Shown here: positions 1 through 8,216 of the stretch, in pieces
Position numbering within the stretch: the first letter of the stretch is position 1
Layout of the letters: every line of letters begins with the position of its first letter
NCBI GenBank assembly: GCA_951801995.1
Contig: CATOOY010000031.1
Location: forward strand, 1 to 14,607
Length of the DNA stretch: 14,607 nt
Source of the DNA: an uncultured Erysipelotrichaceae bacterium
Lineage (GTDB): Bacteria; Bacillota_I; Bacilli_A; RF39; UBA660
Direction of reading: 5' to 3'
Position numbers and translations under genes: made by a program
Notes under the pieces: model-generated
Told to the model about the DNA's origin: nothing
What the model saw: the letters and a program-made list of their open reading frames with translations, nothing else
Databases searched by the model: none

Positions 1-1023
1 TTGAAATTTTACAAAATCAAATTTTTTCTTTGGTTTACTCTCCACTGCTTTTATTATACCATTTTTTATATCATTTTTATCATTTTTACATAAAAATACA
101 TAATCTTTTAAAGAAAAATGAAAAGTAGATACACAAATAGTAGTAAGAACTTTAGTTCCTAGTGCGAGTGCTTCTATTGTTACCAAAGGAAATCCTTCAT
201 AATAAGAAGGTAAAACAAGCAAATCTGCTTTTTTCATATAAGGATAAGGATTCATTTTACTTCCTAAAAAAGTAACATTAGATAAATGATGTTCTTTTTT
301 ATATTGCTCATATTTTTTCTTATCTTTACCATCACCAATAATAGAAAGGTGAAACGCTTTCCCCTCCTCCAAAAATTCTTTCATGATTGCAAGAAGTCTA
401 AAAATACCTTTTGATTCTTCTTCTAATCTTCCCACAAAAAGTAAATGAATAAGGGGTAAAGATATCTCTTCTTCTGCTTTCTTTAACATATCATCAAAAT
501 CAAACAAATTGTTAACAGAAACAGATTTCTTTTCTATAGTAGGATAAAAAGGAAGCAAATCATTTCTAGATTCATTAGATACAAAAACAATTTGATCAAA
601 TAAAGTAATACCTCTTGTATCAAAAAAATCTCTAAGGGTATTTTCTTCTTTATAAATATAAGTATAATTACTATGAATCCAATATGTACACTTCTTACCA
701 ACCTTCAAAACAATTTTACTAGAAGGAATATCATAAGGAACATAACAAATTGCATGATCATATTTTTGTTTATTTTTAAAAGTATAATAGAGAAAATGCA
801 TTCTATTATATATTTTTCTAAAGATTTTTATTGGAAAATGAGAGACTTTATATTCTTCTATTTGCACAAAAGAAGGCACTTCTTTTAGGTAGGCGCCTTC
901 TTTTTTTTGTAACAAAAGTGTCACTTCATATACATTAGGATCTATATTCTTAAGTAACTGAATAAGTGATTTTTCGATGCCACCAAATGCTAAACTGTAA
1001 CCTGCAATGAATAATTTTTTCAT
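1..1023 (-). CDS. GT4-family glycosyltransferase, partial (3' end beyond the left edge)
   Basis: The start codon is ATG at 1023; 341 codons are open to position 1 with no stop, so the C-terminus is missing. The protein looks like a GT-B fold retaining glycosyltransferase of family GT4. Near the N-terminus is a glycine loop (AFGGIEKS, about residues 12-19), in the middle FVGRL (196-200) and IIGDG (228-232), and near the C-terminus the EX7E signature (E276 and E284 in YEGFPLVTIEA), which in this family contacts the nucleotide-sugar donor. No signal peptide or membrane segment is visible, so it is probably cytosolic or peripheral at the membrane. An AAGGA ribosome site lies inside the end of the ABC ATPase gene, and only one base separates that gene's TAG from this ATG, so the two are cotranscribed. 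By context it adds a sugar to a surface polysaccharide or teichoic-acid-like polymer exported by the adjacent ABC transporter. Donor and acceptor cannot be told from sequence. Confidence 0.88.
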   Translation of the reverse strand, partial: MKKLFIAGYSLAFGGIEKSLIQLLKNIDPNVYEVTLLLQKKEGAYLKEVPSFVQIEEYKVSHFPIKIFRKIYNRMHFLYYTFKNKQKYDHAICYVPYDIPSSKIVLKVGKKCTYWIHSNYTYIYKEENTLRDFFDTRGITLFDQIVFVSNESRNDLLPFYPTIEKKSVSVNNLFDFDDMLKKAEEEISLPLIHLLFVGRLEEESKGIFRLLAIMKEFLEEGKAFHLSIIGDGKDKKKYEQYKKEHHLSNVTFLGSKMNPYPYMKKADLLVLPSYYEGFPLVTIEALALGTKVLTTICVSTFHFSLKDYVFLCKNDKNDIKNGIIKAVESKPKKKFDFVKFQ

Positions 1024-1024
1024 A

Positions 1025-1840
1025 CTACTTTTGTTCCTTTTTCATTTTTCTTTTATTTTCTTTTTCTAAACTAGCTTCTTTTTTTCTCTGTAAACTCTCT
1101 TCCTTTGTTTCTCCCATTTGTTCTAAATAATATGCATTACATATTTCTTTTGTTTCTCCAATCATTTTCACATGACCATGTTCAAGCCAAATAACTTTAT
1201 CACAAAGTTCTTCAATAGATTCCATAGAATGAGACACATATAAAACAGTAGTCCCACCCATTATCATTTCCATCATTTTATTTTTACTTTTTTCTTGAAA
1301 TTTAATATCACCAACAGATAAAATCTCATCAACAATCAGTATTTCTGGATTTACAACAGTTGCGATAGAAAAAGCAAGTTTTGCTGTCATACCAGATGAA
1401 AAGTTTTTAACAGGGGCATCTAAAAAATCTCTAAGTTCTGAAAATTCCACTATTTCATCAAACTTTTCATCAATAAAATCTTTAGAATACCCTAAAATAG
1501 CTCCATTTAAATAAATATTTTCACGAGCAGTAAGTTCTGGATCAAACCCAGCCCCAAGTTCAATCATAGGAGAAATAACACCATTTACAGTAACAGAACC
1601 TTTAGTAGGCTTCATAACACCACTTACTACTTTAAGAAGAGTACTCTTTCCAGCACCATTACTTCCTATTAAACCCACAACTTCGCCTTTATCTACATGA
1701 AAAGATACATCAGTAAGAGCCCAAAAATCTTTTTTTTCTTTCTTCTTTTTTCCTGAAAATAAATGAATAAAAGTTTCTTTAAAAGAAGTAGCTTCTACAC
1801 CTAAATCAAATTTCATAGAAACATTTTTTGCTTGAATCAT
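1025..1840 (-). CDS. ABC transporter ATP-binding protein for polysaccharide/teichoic acid export (Wzt/TagH type)
   Basis: This 271-residue protein is an ABC ATPase of the polysaccharide/polyol-phosphate exporter class. It has Walker A GSNGAGKST (59-67), signature FSSGM (147-151), Walker B ILIVDE (167-172) and the H-loop His204. The insert of about 25 residues before ALTDVSF, and the PMIELGAGFDPELTARENIYLNG region, are typical of TagH/RfbE/Wzt-type subunits. It stops soon after the nucleotide-binding domain. The long C-terminal carbohydrate-binding domain of classic Wzt and the extension of Bacillus TagH are absent, and the last 30 residues are a Lys/Glu-rich, probably helical tail. AGGAGG lies just upstream of the ATG, 11 bases after the permease stop. 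It pairs with the permease encoded upstream and should energise flipping of a lipid-linked glycan across the membrane. The exact polymer is unknown. Confidence 0.92.
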   Translation of the reverse strand: MIQAKNVSMKFDLGVEATSFKETFIHLFSGKKKKEKKDFWALTDVSFHVDKGEVVGLIGSNGAGKSTLLKVVSGVMKPTKGSVTVNGVISPMIELGAGFDPELTARENIYLNGAILGYSKDFIDEKFDEIVEFSELRDFLDAPVKNFSSGMTAKLAFSIATVVNPEILIVDEILSVGDIKFQEKSKNKMMEMIMGGTTVLYVSHSMESIEELCDKVIWLEHGHVKMIGETKEICNAYYLEQMGETKEESLQRKKEASLEKENKRKMKKEQK

Positions 1841-1851
1841 ACTTTTTCCTC

Positions 1852-2664
1852 CTATACATAATAAATAAATTGATCTTGTTTTTTCTTAAAAGTGAATGCA
1901 CCAATTCCAAAAACACATAAACTAATAAGAAATAAAATGCCAAGTGTTAAAAAGGAAGGTCTTTCTCCAAATAAAACAATACTACGTACAGATGTAATAA
2001 ACTGATACATAGGATTTAGTTTAAAAATAGCTTGATAACTAGTAGGAAGAATCTCTAAACTATAAAAGACAGGTGTTACATAATTCCAAATAGTCAAAAT
2101 AATACCATATATATAAAACATATCTCTTAAAAATACAGAAATACAAGATAGAAAAAGACCAATACCAATTGTAAAAAGAAAGAAACAGAAAAAAATAAAA
2201 GGAAGAAAAATATAGGAAAAAGTAATTGGACAAGCATATTGCCCAAGTCCTATATAAGATAAAAGGATAATAGCAAACCAAGGAATTAAAGTTAAAACAA
2301 AATTAATTCCTACAAAAATACATTTAGCAACAGGAAATATATATTTAGGAATATATATTTTATTAATAAGAGAAAAATTAGAAACAACAGATGTCATAGC
2401 TAAATTAGAAGCTTCACTAAAATAGTTAAACATAATAAGACCTGTCATTAAATAAACAAGATAATTTACTCCATCTACTTTAAATTTGAACATTTGAGAA
2501 AAGACAATAGCCATAACTGTCATCATCAAAATAGGATTTAAAATACTCCATAAAACACCTAAAACACTTCTTTTATACTTTACTTTAAAATCACGCATAA
2601 TAAGTTGATTCATTAAAAAAGAGTATCTTTTAAAATTACCAAATATATTTTTTAATGCTTTCAT
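1852..2664 (-). CDS. ABC-2 type permease for polysaccharide/teichoic acid export (Wzm/TagG type)
   Basis: This is a hydrophobic protein of 270 residues with about six membrane segments and the family's N-terminal sequence (MRDFKVKYKRSVLG, then LWSILNPILMM just before the first membrane span). The C-terminal half has the NPMYQF segment common in Wzm/TagG permeases. I place the start at ATG 2664, not at the in-frame ATG at 2712. A GGGGAGGAAAA ribosome site sits directly before 2664, and its ATG overlaps the TGA stop of the preceding GT2 gene as ATGA, a classic sign of translational coupling. With the ATPase 11 bases downstream it forms a two-component exporter that moves an undecaprenyl-linked glycan or teichoic-acid-like polymer outward. 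Family identity is clear; the substrate is not. Confidence 0.92.
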   Translation of the reverse strand: MKALKNIFGNFKRYSFLMNQLIMRDFKVKYKRSVLGVLWSILNPILMMTVMAIVFSQMFKFKVDGVNYLVYLMTGLIMFNYFSEASNLAMTSVVSNFSLINKIYIPKYIFPVAKCIFVGINFVLTLIPWFAIILLSYIGLGQYACPITFSYIFLPFIFFCFFLFTIGIGLFLSCISVFLRDMFYIYGIILTIWNYVTPVFYSLEILPTSYQAIFKLNPMYQFITSVRSIVLFGERPSFLTLGILFLISLCVFGIGAFTFKKKQDQFIYYV

Positions 2665-3623
2665 TTTTTCCTCCCCACTTGATATATCAAACAATAAAGA
2701 TTTAATAAACATTTATGATTTTTAATAAACCTTTTCCAAAAAGATTCTTTTTTATAAAATAGACTTTTTTTCCACAAAGGAAAATGAGTATCTAAATACA
2801 TATAACCACTGTCAATAAAACTTTTTCTAATTTTCTTATCTGCTTGATATCTTTGTCTAAGCATATATCTTGTTACCTCACGAATATTAAAGTATTCTAA
2901 ACCCTTTTCTATTTTTTTATTTTTTTGATAACAAGTATTCACAATATCTAAACATTTAAAAATATCAAAAACTTTTTTATCCATCGTAGTAGTTTCACTA
3001 CCAGCATGTACCCTATAGTAATAATTTGCATCTTCAAAATGACCAACTCTACTAGCATAAAATAGATTTTGAGCAATAAAAGGCATATCTTCATATTTAA
3101 TATTTTCTGGAAAACGAAGTTGGTATTTATCAATAATATCTTTGCGTAAAAGTTTATTACAAGGTCCATAATCTACCTTAGTTAAAATAGAAGGATCCGC
3201 ATACACATTTGTAAAAGAAATAACATCTGTTTTAAAAAATTCTATTTTATTTTCAAAAACTTTATAATAATGTGAATACATAAAATCTAATTTATTTTCC
3301 TCACAAAAGTGATAATATTTATCATAAGCATCCACACTTACATAATCATCACTATCTAAAAAACCAATATATTTTCCTCTCGCCTTTGCAAGACCAATAT
3401 TTCTACTTTTTCCAATTCCCATATTTTTCTTATTATCCACAAAAACAATTTGTTTATATTTCTTTTGGTAATCACGAATAATAGAAGCAGTATGATCAGA
3501 AGAACCATCATTAATTACAATAATTTCTATTTCTTGAAGGGTTTGCTTTACCAAACTATCTAAACAAGTCTTTAAATATAAAGAAGCATTATAAGCAGGT
3601 ACAATCACACTTACTTTTATCAT
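2661..3623 (-). CDS. GT2-family (GT-A fold) glycosyltransferase
   Basis: This 320-residue protein is a typical family 2 glycosyltransferase. It starts with VSVIVPAYN (4-12), has VINDGSSD (36-43) in the nucleotide-binding half, the metal-binding DXD-type motif DSDD (90-93) and a downstream YEDMPF (177-182) in the acceptor/base region. The C-terminal 120 residues are basic and aromatic, with no membrane span. It is the first gene of an operon with the ABC permease, ATPase and a GT4 enzyme, so it probably extends the glycan those genes export. The ATG at 3623 gives the canonical start MIKVSVIVPAYN; the ribosome site (AAGGTGG) is 13 bases upstream, farther than usual, so translation may be modest. 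The TGA stop overlaps the ATG of the permease. Confidence 0.93.
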   Translation of the reverse strand: MIKVSVIVPAYNASLYLKTCLDSLVKQTLQEIEIIVINDGSSDHTASIIRDYQKKYKQIVFVDNKKNMGIGKSRNIGLAKARGKYIGFLDSDDYVSVDAYDKYYHFCEENKLDFMYSHYYKVFENKIEFFKTDVISFTNVYADPSILTKVDYGPCNKLLRKDIIDKYQLRFPENIKYEDMPFIAQNLFYASRVGHFEDANYYYRVHAGSETTTMDKKVFDIFKCLDIVNTCYQKNKKIEKGLEYFNIREVTRYMLRQRYQADKKIRKSFIDSGYMYLDTHFPLWKKSLFYKKESFWKRFIKNHKCLLNLYCLIYQVGRKK

Positions 3624-3658
3624 ATTATCACATCATCCACCTTATATTTGCATAAATT

Positions 3659-3687
3659 ATTATACTATATTTTCAAAAAAAGCACAA
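3659..3687 (-). promoter_or_regulatory. Putative sigma-A promoter of the glycosyltransferase/ABC exporter operon
   Basis: Read on the minus strand, TTGTGC (3682-3687) and TATAAT (3659-3664) are 17 bases apart, in the gap between ffh and the GT2 gene. No intrinsic terminator is visible after ffh, so read-through from ffh is also possible. Confidence 0.6.
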
Positions 3688-3690
3688 CAA

Positions 3691-4998
3691 TCAAAAAGGC
3701 ATCTTAAAATTCCCCTTCTGCATTTGTTTCATCATCGTCTTCATTTGTTCAAACTGTTTAAGCAAACGATTAACTTCCTCTACACTTCTACCACTACCTT
3801 TAGCAATCCTTTGCTTACGAGAAGCTTTTAAAATACTTGGATTTCTCCTCTCCTCAGGTGTCATAGAAAGAATAATAGCTTCAATATGTGCAATATCTTT
3901 AGGATTTATTTTTATATTATGAAGTCCCATTTTAGAGGCACCAGGTATTAATTTAATTAAGTTTTCTAAAGGCCCCATTTTTTTTATCTGTTTAAATTGA
4001 AGTAAAAAATCCTCTAAATCGAATTTACCACTTTTCATTTTTTGTGCGGTATACATCGCATCCTTTTCATCAATAATACTTTCTGCTTTTTCTATCATAG
4101 AAAGTAAATCCCCCATACCAAGAATACGAGAAGCCATACGTTCAGGATAAAAAGGTTCTAGTCCATCCAATTTTTCACTTACACCAATATATTTAATAGG
4201 AACATGCGTCAAATGTCTAATAGATAAAGCAACTCCACCTTTTGTATCTCCATCTAATTTTGTCAAAATAGCACCTGTCAAATGTAAAGCTTCATGAAAT
4301 CCAGTAATAACATGAATAGCATCTTGTCCCATCATACTATCGATAATAAGAAGTGTTTCATCCACTGTAACCTCTTTAGTAATATTACATAATTCTAGCA
4401 TAAGATCTTCATCGATATGAAGTCTACCTGCTGTATCAATCAAAACAAGATCATATCCATTTTCTTTAGCATATTCTACTGCATGTTTAGAAATCAAAAC
4501 AGGATCTTTTTTTCCTTCTGTATATACTTCTATACCAAGTGAACGACCCAATTGAGAAAGCTGATCAATAGCAGCAGGTCTATAAACATCACAAGCAACA
4601 AGAAGAGGTTTCTTATGCTGTTTTTTACGAAGAATATTTGCAAGTTTTGCACAAGTAGTTGTTTTTCCACTACCTTGTAAACCAACAAGCAAAATCACAC
4701 TTGGATTTTTAGAGATAGATAAAGGTGCATGATCCCCACCTAACAATAAAACAAGTTCATCTTTTACAATTTTAACAAAAACTTCACTTGGTTTTAAACT
4801 TTTCTGTACTTCTTCACCAAGAGCTTTTTCCTTAACATGAGAAATAAATTCTTTAACAACTGTATAGTTGACATCTGCTTCTAATAAAGCAAGACGTATC
4901 TCTCTTGTTACATCACCAATATTTTCTTCAGTAAGTTTTCCATACCCTTTTATTTTATCTACTGCTTTTGTAAGTCTTTCTCCTAGATTTTCAAACAA
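3691..4998 (-). CDS. ffh: Signal recognition particle GTPase Ffh (SRP54)
   Basis: Ffh binds 4.5S RNA and signal sequences of nascent membrane and secreted proteins, then docks with FtsY at the membrane. The NG domain has P-loop GLQGSGKTT (about 106-114), DVYRPAA (137-143), DTAGR (188-192) and TKLDG (246-250). The C-terminal M domain carries the RNA-binding helix (SGRSVEEVNRLLKQF, about 402-416) and ends in a Met-rich tail. I favour a TTG start at 4998 (435 aa): GGAG lies 9 bases upstream, and it leaves FENLGERL at the position where most Ffh proteins begin. The in-frame ATG at 5013 (440 aa) has no ribosome site and sits almost on the predicted transcription start. The usual neighbours ylxM and rpsP are absent; an unknown gene lies upstream and a glycan operon downstream. 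Confidence 0.97.
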   Translation of the reverse strand: MFENLGERLTKAVDKIKGYGKLTEENIGDVTREIRLALLEADVNYTVVKEFISHVKEKALGEEVQKSLKPSEVFVKIVKDELVLLLGGDHAPLSISKNPSVILLVGLQGSGKTTTCAKLANILRKKQHKKPLLVACDVYRPAAIDQLSQLGRSLGIEVYTEGKKDPVLISKHAVEYAKENGYDLVLIDTAGRLHIDEDLMLELCNITKEVTVDETLLIIDSMMGQDAIHVITGFHEALHLTGAILTKLDGDTKGGVALSIRHLTHVPIKYIGVSEKLDGLEPFYPERMASRILGMGDLLSMIEKAESIIDEKDAMYTAQKMKSGKFDLEDFLLQFKQIKKMGPLENLIKLIPGASKMGLHNIKINPKDIAHIEAIILSMTPEERRNPSILKASRKQRIAKGSGRSVEEVNRLLKQFEQMKTMMKQMQKGNFKMPF

Positions 4999-5024
4999 TT
5001 GTATCATCTCCATTAGCTGTTCAT

Positions 5025-5053
5025 ATTATACTAAAAAAAAAGAAAAAAAGAAA
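5025..5053 (-). promoter_or_regulatory. Putative promoter of ffh
   Basis: A perfect TATAAT (5025-5030, minus strand) lies 26 bases before the proposed TTG start. Only a weak -35 (TTTCTT, 5048-5053) is present at 17 bases. The promoter is embedded in the T-tract and 3' arm of the upstream gene's terminator. Confidence 0.5.
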
Positions 5054-5080
5054 GGTCTATCATTGTAAAACCTTTCTTTT
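5032..5080 (-). terminator. Rho-independent terminator of the 314-aa gene
   Basis: On the minus strand, AAAAGAAAGGT (5070-5080) pairs perfectly with ACCTTTCTTTT (5046-5056) around a 13-base loop, followed by a long T-rich tract. The TGA stop of the upstream gene is in the loop, so the 5' arm is coding sequence. Confidence 0.85.
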
Positions 5081-6004
5081 AGAAAAGCAAATAGCAAGTT
5101 TCTCTTCTTCCCCTTTTATTTGTGCAATAGTTGGGTATAAAGAAACCTCTTCTTCTGTTTTTTCTTTTTCTGCTAAAAAAGTATGATAAAAATCTATAAG
5201 AGTAGGATCCTCACACACACTCATCGCAAATACTGTATCAAATTGGCTTCTTGAAATAGAAAAAGCCTGTAAAAGTGAAGTCAATCGTTTACTTTCTAAA
5301 TGAGAAAAAGATAGAAAGAATTTTAAATCAGCAGAAGAAAAAGGAATTCTCATTGTATAAAGCAATTGAAAAAAAGCTTCTCTCAATTTAGGAGATAAAG
5401 ATTTTTTCTGTAAAATTTGTGTATAATAGTTGCCACTTTGAAAAGAAGCATCTTGCAAAACCATTTTAATTTCTTCATCGGAAGCAAGAAGAAAAGGAGG
5501 TTTATTCCTATAAAATTTCCCATTTACTTGATTTACAAACTGTGAAACTTTGTTAAAACTTTCTATTTCTTCTTGTTCTTTTGCTTTCAAAAAATTAGAA
5601 ATAGAAGAAGCAAGAACAGAATCTGTTTCCTTAAACAAATCATAAAGAGTCAAAAAAGTATCGGGTATTATATCTTTTCTATTATAAAGTTTCTCTAAAT
5701 ATACCATTTTACCATATCTATCTTTTTGCAAAATAATACGTAAAAAATCAAACATATTATCACGATAAGAAGAAGGTAAAGAGGATAAAACTTTTTTATA
5801 GTCATTATAATATGCTTTATAAATAGGATAAATACGATTTCTTTTCACCATCAATAAATTACAAAAAAGAATAGCTTTTATCTGTTCAGAAGAAAAATTA
5901 CTTTCTACACCAATTATTTTCTTTTTTTTATCTGCAAATGAAAATGTTTCATCTAACATAGGATGTATTTTTAATTGCTGATTTTTAAGTACTATATTTT
6001 TCAC
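5060..6004 (-). CDS. Hypothetical protein, 314 aa, no recognised family
   Basis: I do not recognise this protein. It is a soluble, charged, mostly helix-forming polypeptide rich in Lys, Glu, Phe, Leu and Ser, with no signal peptide, clear membrane span, Cys cluster or nucleotide-binding motif. The start is GTG at 6004: AGGAG lies 9 bases upstream and no better ATG is near. Expression is probably constitutive and substantial, because a near-consensus promoter (TTGACA, 17 bases, TATTAT) precedes it and a strong terminator follows, making it a single-gene unit. It lies between clpB and ffh, where many Firmicutes have ylxM before ffh; length and sequence do not match the small helix-turn-helix protein YlxM. 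A role with either neighbour would be speculation. Confidence 0.85.
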   Translation of the reverse strand: MKNIVLKNQQLKIHPMLDETFSFADKKKKIIGVESNFSSEQIKAILFCNLLMVKRNRIYPIYKAYYNDYKKVLSSLPSSYRDNMFDFLRIILQKDRYGKMVYLEKLYNRKDIIPDTFLTLYDLFKETDSVLASSISNFLKAKEQEEIESFNKVSQFVNQVNGKFYRNKPPFLLASDEEIKMVLQDASFQSGNYYTQILQKKSLSPKLREAFFQLLYTMRIPFSSADLKFFLSFSHLESKRLTSLLQAFSISRSQFDTVFAMSVCEDPTLIDFYHTFLAEKEKTEEEVSLYPTIAQIKGEEEKLAICFSKRKVLQ

Positions 6005-6027
6005 TATATCACGCTCCTGACTACATT

Positions 6028-6056
6028 ATAATAGCAAGGTATAAAAAAGATGTCAA
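6028..6056 (-). promoter_or_regulatory. Strong sigma-A promoter of the 314-aa gene
   Basis: On the minus strand, a perfect TTGACA (6051-6056) is followed after 17 bases by TATTAT (6028-6033). The ribosome site AGGAG and GTG start follow within about 25 bases. It begins 20 bases after the clpB stop codon. Confidence 0.8.
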
Positions 6057-6075
6057 TTTTTATAAAAGAAAAAGC

Positions 6076-8190
6076 TTATTTCAAAATAACAAGCTCATTT
6101 TCTTTCACATCAATTGTAAGAATTTCCCCAAATTTTATCTCATCTGCAATAATTTTTTGTGCAATAAGGGTTTCTAAATGACGAGAGACAAATCTTTTAA
6201 TAGGTCTTGCACCATAACGTTCATCATAAGAAGCATTTATAATGTATTCTTTTGCTCTATCTGTCAATTTTATTTTTATATTTTTATCAGATAAACGTTC
6301 TTCTATCATAGAAATAATTTTATCTAAAATAAGAAAGACAATTTTTTTAGATAAAGAATGAAATACAATAATTTCATCAATACGATTAATAAACTCAGGT
6401 TTAAAAGTACGTCTAAGTTCTCCTATAACAAGTTCACTTGCATTTTCTTTCTCCTCTAAAATATATTCGCTACCCAAATTAGATGTCATAATAATAATTG
6501 TATTTTTAAAATCAACAGTTCTTCCTTGTGAATCAGTAATACGACCATCATCTAGTATTTGAAGTAAAATATTAAAAACATCTTTATGTGCTTTTTCTAT
6601 TTCATCAAATAAAACAATACTATATGGATTTCTTCTTACAGCTTCAGTAAGTTGTCCACCTTCATCATAACCAACATACCCAGGAGGTGCTCCTACAAGT
6701 CTAGAAACACTATGAGATTCCATATATTCACTCATATCAATACGAACCATATGTCTTTCATCATCAAATAGTTCATAAGCAAGGCTTCTTGCCACTTCCG
6801 TTTTTCCAACACCAGTAGGACCCAAAAAGATAAAGGAACCAATAGGTTTATTAGGGTCTTTTATTCCTGCTCTACTACGTATAACAGCTTCAGTAACAAG
6901 TTTTAAAGCCTCTTCTTGTCCTTTTACCCTTTTTCCTAAATTTTCTTCCAAATGAAGCAATTTCTCTTTTTCAGTACCAACAAGTTTACGAACTGGAATA
7001 TGAGTCCATTTAGAAATAATACTAGCAATAGAATCTTCATCTACCACATCACTTAATATTTTTGTATTCCCTTCCTTTTTCAATTCTGTTAATTCATTTT
7101 GAAGTTTTGGCAAAATACCATGTCTTATTTTAGCTGCTTTCTCTAAATCATATTCCGTTTCAGCTCTTTCCAATTCAAATTGTTTTTTTTCTATTTCTTC
7201 TTTTTTCTTATTTATTTTCTCATTTAAACTTTTCTCATTTTCCCATTTTTCACGAAATGTTTTTTCCTTTTCTTTCATTTCTTCTAATGTTTGATCTATT
7301 TCTTTTACTCTTTGTAAGGAAAGATCATCTTTTTCTTTTTTAAGAGCTTGTTTTTCTACTTCTAAATGCATAATTTCACGTGACAAAGTATCTAATTCAA
7401 CAGGAACAGAATCCAACTGTACTTTAATAGTAGCACATGCTTCATCTACTAAATCAATTGCTTTATCAGGTAAAAATCGGTCTGTAATATAACGATCAGA
7501 TAAAGTTGCAGCAGCAATAAGTGCTTTATCTTTAATATTTACACCATGATATACTTCAAATCTCTTTTCAAGTCCTCTTAAAATAGTAATCGTATCAAAT
7601 ACAGTAGGTTCTTTTACTTGTACTTTCTGAAAACGTCTTTCTAAAGCACCATCTTTTTCAATATATTTTCGATACTCATTTAAAGTAGTAGCACCTATCA
7701 CATGTATTTCAGAACGTGCTAGCATAGGCTTTAACATATTTCCAGCATCCATAGCCCCCTCTAAAGCTCCAGCTCCTACAATCATATGAATTTCATCAAT
7801 AAACATAATAATTTCGCCATTACTATCTTTGACTTCTTTTAAAACTGCTTTTAGACGTTCTTCAAATTCTCCACGATATTTTGCACCTGCAATTAAAGAG
7901 CCCATATCAAGTTCCCATATCGTTTTTCCCTTTAAAGAATCTGGAACATCCCCTTTTACAATACGTTGAGCAAGTCCCTCAATAATGGCTGTCTTCCCCA
8001 CCCCAGGTTCTCCAATAAGAACAGGATTATTTTTTGTCTTTCGGGAAAGAATTCTTGTAATACTTCTAATTTCATCATCACGACCAATTACAGGATCTAC
8101 TTTTCCATCTTTAACACTTTGTACAATATTTCTACCATATTTTTCAAGTGGATTCTGTAAATTTTCTTCATATGGATTTTGCATATTCAT
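6076..8190 (-). CDS. clpB: ATP-dependent disaggregase ClpB, form lacking the N-terminal domain
   Basis: ClpB is a hexameric AAA+ disaggregase that threads aggregated proteins through its pore together with DnaK/DnaJ/GrpE. D1 has Walker A GEPGVGKT (60-67), pore loop AKYRGEFEERLK (103-114), Walker B FIDEIH (130-135) and arginine finger region GALERRF (181-187). A coiled-coil middle domain spans about 258-375, which marks ClpB rather than ClpX or ClpA. D2 has GPTGVGKT (457-464), pore loop GYVGYDEGG (504-512), Walker B LFDEIEKAH (527-535) and sensor-2 YGARPIKR (659-666). No ClpP-docking IGF-type loop is apparent. At 704 aa it lacks the N-domain of about 145 residues found in 860-aa ClpB and begins at the N-D1 linker, like the short E. 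coli form and the Mycoplasma proteins. GGGAGG precedes the ATG, and the DNA upstream holds only the CIRCE promoter and the Fic gene, so no N-domain was lost by frameshift. Confidence 0.96.
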   Translation of the reverse strand: MNMQNPYEENLQNPLEKYGRNIVQSVKDGKVDPVIGRDDEIRSITRILSRKTKNNPVLIGEPGVGKTAIIEGLAQRIVKGDVPDSLKGKTIWELDMGSLIAGAKYRGEFEERLKAVLKEVKDSNGEIIMFIDEIHMIVGAGALEGAMDAGNMLKPMLARSEIHVIGATTLNEYRKYIEKDGALERRFQKVQVKEPTVFDTITILRGLEKRFEVYHGVNIKDKALIAAATLSDRYITDRFLPDKAIDLVDEACATIKVQLDSVPVELDTLSREIMHLEVEKQALKKEKDDLSLQRVKEIDQTLEEMKEKEKTFREKWENEKSLNEKINKKKEEIEKKQFELERAETEYDLEKAAKIRHGILPKLQNELTELKKEGNTKILSDVVDEDSIASIISKWTHIPVRKLVGTEKEKLLHLEENLGKRVKGQEEALKLVTEAVIRSRAGIKDPNKPIGSFIFLGPTGVGKTEVARSLAYELFDDERHMVRIDMSEYMESHSVSRLVGAPPGYVGYDEGGQLTEAVRRNPYSIVLFDEIEKAHKDVFNILLQILDDGRITDSQGRTVDFKNTIIIMTSNLGSEYILEEKENASELVIGELRRTFKPEFINRIDEIIVFHSLSKKIVFLILDKIISMIEERLSDKNIKIKLTDRAKEYIINASYDERYGARPIKRFVSRHLETLIAQKIIADEIKFGEILTIDVKENELVILK

Positions 8191-8216
8191 ACCACATTAC
8201 CTCCCTTTCTAAATAT

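Noticed and set aside
673..888. Plus-strand reading frame of 71 codons
   Set aside because: It is antisense to the GT4 gene, which has clear family motifs; no ribosome site or recognisable protein.
2665..2712. Longer permease start at ATG 2712
   Set aside because: It lacks a good ribosome site and overlaps GT2 by about 50 bases; the ATGA junction at 2661-2664 with GGGGAGG is far better.
2661..6004. Mycoplasma-type genetic code (TGA as tryptophan)
   Set aside because: TGA ends the GT2, ffh and 314-aa genes at family-consistent lengths, and tryptophan is encoded by TGG.
6064..6097. Possible terminator hairpin at the clpB stop codon
   Set aside because: Only about five pairs plus two more after a mismatch form, although a T-rich run follows; too weak to call.
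7966..8212. Two plus-strand frames opposite the start of clpB
   Set aside because: They are antisense to the D1 Walker A region of clpB and have low-complexity translations.
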